Below, one piece after another: positions 36,101 to 37,216 of a DNA stretch of 37,216 nt. The position numbers and the translations under genes are program-made. Origin of the DNA: a virus; IMG/VR virus record IMGVR_UViG_3300025141_000308, positions 1-37,216 of that record; one strand, written 5' to 3'. Numbering within the stretch: the first letter of the stretch is position 1; every line of letters begins with the position of its first letter. The notes under the pieces were generated by a model. That model searched no databases. It was not told the DNA's origin and saw only the letters and a list, made by a program, of their open reading frames with translations.

Positions 36101-36177
36101 AACTCAATGAGAGGATTTTAGCGATTGCTGAACTTGAAGCTGAAGAGAAAGCGCAACAACTAGGTGACATTCAATGA
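33157..36177 (+). CDS. Large internal virion protein, T7 gp16 position
   Basis: 1006 residues. The N-terminal 170 residues are acidic and Pro-rich (AAPPVTPEAPDPE; SPPPPPGTPER). The remainder has features of large ejection proteins: ALYEVWQHALLTNPVSQTKN, LGNVATLFVSNVETLGAAVV, FRALEFGDTFFKVLAAQGQT, GMRWMVPFLKTPYNSFKWAF and the C-terminal helix LAIAELEAEEKAQQLG. No transglycosylase motif of the T7 gp16 type is visible. It is expected to span the inner membrane during DNA ejection. Its stop overlaps the fibre gene start (ATGA). Contains a GTTTAAAC site encoding AFKR. Confidence 0.85.
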   Translation: MAVNPSEPLQIEDNIDPGMFDGQINLPGVTEDELGVSEDSQLSEEGVEVAGPVGKLGADIGAGVARMFGKTLSEARKKVDDPEFKAGREDREQNLFDLGNEATEEAAPPVTPEAPDPETSGPVLKQLSDDVEDAASPPPPPGTPERFRTKDQYEDYIRVTDKDANDLIEVPDAPKLHTPSLPDKGLSDFNSANIIDEGTIQARIEAISQQFAGKISAGKREIITNEATAQLADLIGMSPKKLTKAVLARSQGGTINVEGKGMAETMLAARNLMVAEMKKLDQLAEIAKTGSDEQAMAFRYQLELVANLQKNIKGAQTEIARSLQAMRIQATGTPSDPALAEEFARRGQLDLTAMLEDFGGGDSVRLMADLYSRTGAPHKKGAFIKGASGLRKLGDALYEVWQHALLTNPVSQTKNILGNVATLFVSNVETLGAAVVGTGRRALGGEGGTTFSDLNAKVFGQTMSFMTALKFAGQSFATGKSVIPGTKIDAAQSGGRKRVAAFSGEAFGATGTTSTAIDVLGNVATGGRVAFRALEFGDTFFKVLAAQGQTWEQAMSAGRARGLKGEELSDFIADFVNDPPAYAMERATAEAKYVTLQTELDAAGKGFKAIQAIPGMRWMVPFLKTPYNSFKWAFIDRTPLGLFWGDTHRALAAGGRERDEAIARVALGSSMAMTAVALTNSGVLTGGGAPNMQERATERRLGIQAYSLKVGDEYYSYHGTEPFASIIGVWADVAQILASGHLDNEEDIGELFAAALAGTAYNMTNKSFMQGFATFIEATSDPGRYSKGMAKNLFKSLVPRFANQMERMNDPILREARGYIDELKAQIPGLSETLLPRVDLWGRDAKMGIPTPGGGSNLAFGPDITSPIFVSRYDPNEVDLEIKRMGVRLTPPSDTITPEGLDEPLTLTDGERYWYQQTAGKAAFKRLGQFVKTPEYKQLKKLSEAGNEHVTELLVNKFRGIHALAKHEAEALLRDRSKFADKLNERILAIAELEAEEKAQQLGDIQ

Positions 36178-37216
36178 CCGTATCATCAACAACCAATACC
36201 GTTTCATATACTGGTAATGCAAGCACCACTGATTTTGCAGTCACCTTTTCTTTTCTTGGCACCGGCAGCAGCAGTGAGTTGACTGTCATTGAAAGAACAA
36301 TTGCTACTGGGGTGGAAGTTACAAAAACGTACTCAACGCATTATACCGTAACGGGCGGCAACGGAAGCACTGGAACAGTGATAGCTAGTTCCGCTCCCGC
36401 TGTTACTGTTGAGTGGCATATCCAGAGAGCAACTACTCAAACCCAGACAACGGACTATACGGCCAATGATCCTTTTGCTGCTGAAACTCATGAGGCCGCG
36501 CTGGACCGGCTGGCTATGGTTATGCAGGAACTCCAGAAAGTTTTGGATCGTTGCCTGAAGTTCCCGGCTTCGGATGCCACCCTGGTTGCTGAACTGGATA
36601 GCTCAGTGGACCGCGCCAACAAATCCTTTGGTTTTGATGGCTCCGGTAATGTCCAGCTGCTAACAACCATTGGAGATTGGCAGGGGGCCTGGGTTACCTT
36701 AACGGCTTATAATGTGGATGATATTGTCAGCAACTCTGGGAACTCTTATATTTGTATTGTTGCTCATACATCCGGAACTTTTGCTACTGATCTATCTTCA
36801 AGCTATTGGGAGCTTGTTGCCCAGAAGGGCGACACTGGCGCGACTGGTGAAATGTCAGGTCCGGGCAGTTCAACTGATAACACTTGGGCCAGATGGAATG
36901 GTACAGGCGGCACATCCGTACAAGATGGCGACTGGGCAGAGGACGACAGTGGTAACGTAACGGCTGGCGGTACGCTAGATATGAATGACAACACCGTCTC
37001 AGCCATCAACTTGAAAGACTACGGCGAAGTCACCAACGCCATTGGCTCTATTGGCGGGGGTACTCAGGATATTGATTTGAATGCAGGGAACAGTGTAACT
37101 GGGACCGTTGATACAAGCACAACCACATTCACTTTTAGTAATCCGACTGCTTCAGACGAGCTATGTGGGTTTACCTTAGGGTTGACCAATGGTGCAAGTC
37201 AGACGGTGAACTGGCC
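36174..37216 (+). CDS. Tail fibre protein, T7 gp17-like N-terminus, 3' end cut by window
   Basis: 347 codons visible and still open. Residues 1-125 follow the T7 tail-fibre N-terminal domain: VSYTGNASTTDFAVTFSFLG, THYTVTGGNG-like, VEWHIQRATTQTQTTDYTAN, PFAAETHEAALDRLAMVMQE. This part binds the tail. A module at about 168-218 (WQGAWVTLTAYNVDDIVSNS; SYICIVAHTSG) is a small carbohydrate-binding-type repeat. A collagen-like GDTGATG and a beta region (LDMNDNTVSAINLKDYG) follow. ATG 36174 overlaps the previous TGA. Confidence 0.9.
   Translation, partial: MTVSSTTNTVSYTGNASTTDFAVTFSFLGTGSSSELTVIERTIATGVEVTKTYSTHYTVTGGNGSTGTVIASSAPAVTVEWHIQRATTQTQTTDYTANDPFAAETHEAALDRLAMVMQELQKVLDRCLKFPASDATLVAELDSSVDRANKSFGFDGSGNVQLLTTIGDWQGAWVTLTAYNVDDIVSNSGNSYICIVAHTSGTFATDLSSSYWELVAQKGDTGATGEMSGPGSSTDNTWARWNGTGGTSVQDGDWAEDDSGNVTAGGTLDMNDNTVSAINLKDYGEVTNAIGSIGGGTQDIDLNAGNSVTGTVDTSTTTFTFSNPTASDELCGFTLGLTNGASQTVNW

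Noticed and set aside
1-37216. tRNA genes and CRISPR arrays
   Set aside because: No cloverleaf with a TTC-type T loop and no regularly spaced repeats were noticed in the few intergenic regions by eye; a tRNAscan run would be decisive.
37200-37216. Direct circular junction between window end and start
   Set aside because: The frames do join (one chance in three), but no terminal repeat is seen and the domain expected before the first visible motif is missing, so a seamless circle is not supported.

Overview
This window is most of a tailed double-stranded DNA phage genome, a podovirus with a T7-type virion. The evidence is a contiguous rightward block of terminase, T7-like portal, scaffold-like protein, major capsid protein, tail tubular A and B, gp14/15/16-like internal virion proteins and a tail fibre with a T7 gp17-like N-terminus. 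No RNA polymerase, DNA polymerase, primase or helicase is visible, so it is not a canonical T7 relative. The early genes look more like those of temperate or lambdoid phages: RecT, YqaJ exonuclease, serine recombinase, LexA-type DNA-binding protein, DUF1376 and DnaT-like protein. A GTA-type three-helix holin and DUF6456-like gene suggest an alphaproteobacterial, perhaps aquatic, host; that is inference only.

Layout. At 1-2269 lies the 3' part of a large adhesin-like tail protein open at the window edge, then a tail-associated protein (2272-2829). A lysis cassette follows (2837-4569): two membrane plus coiled-coil proteins, a 25-residue membrane peptide, a holin and a GH24 endolysin. From 11967 down to 4523 runs a leftward early operon of about nineteen tightly packed genes, many joined by ATGA or TAATG overlaps. 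Small unknown and zinc-finger proteins come first, then a SprT-like protease, serine recombinase, YqaJ exonuclease, RecT and a LexA-type protein that converges on the endolysin. The 11968-12090 region holds opposed promoters.

From 12091 rightward come a ribbon-helix-helix protein, two PD-(D/E)XK-like proteins, a DUF1376 replication protein, its overlapping partner, an SSB-like protein with a DEIPF tail and a DUF6456-like protein. A leader with a promoter-like element and a strong intrinsic terminator (16067-16100) precedes the late genes. After the small terminase there is a 415-bp non-coding stretch with repeats, a candidate packaging site. Then come a lysine-rich peptide, a 2OG-Fe(II) oxygenase, the large terminase, a GNAT-like protein, three MC-starting paralogues, portal, scaffold, capsid, a possible decoration protein, a two-domain Rossmann/methyltransferase protein, tail tubes, internal virion proteins and the tail fibre, cut by the window end.

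The most interesting points are: (1) a 256-nt group I intron without an endonuclease interrupting the major capsid gene, with splice sites resolvable to the base; (2) a zeta-toxin-like kinase domain fused to the C-terminus of an internal virion protein, followed by a small overlapping acidic ORF; (3) thirteen copies of the palindrome GTTTAAAC (about 0.6 expected), kept in different reading frames; (4) a near-identical 24-bp operator-like element in inverted orientation in the early operon, one copy inside a short segment bounded by 23-bp direct repeats.
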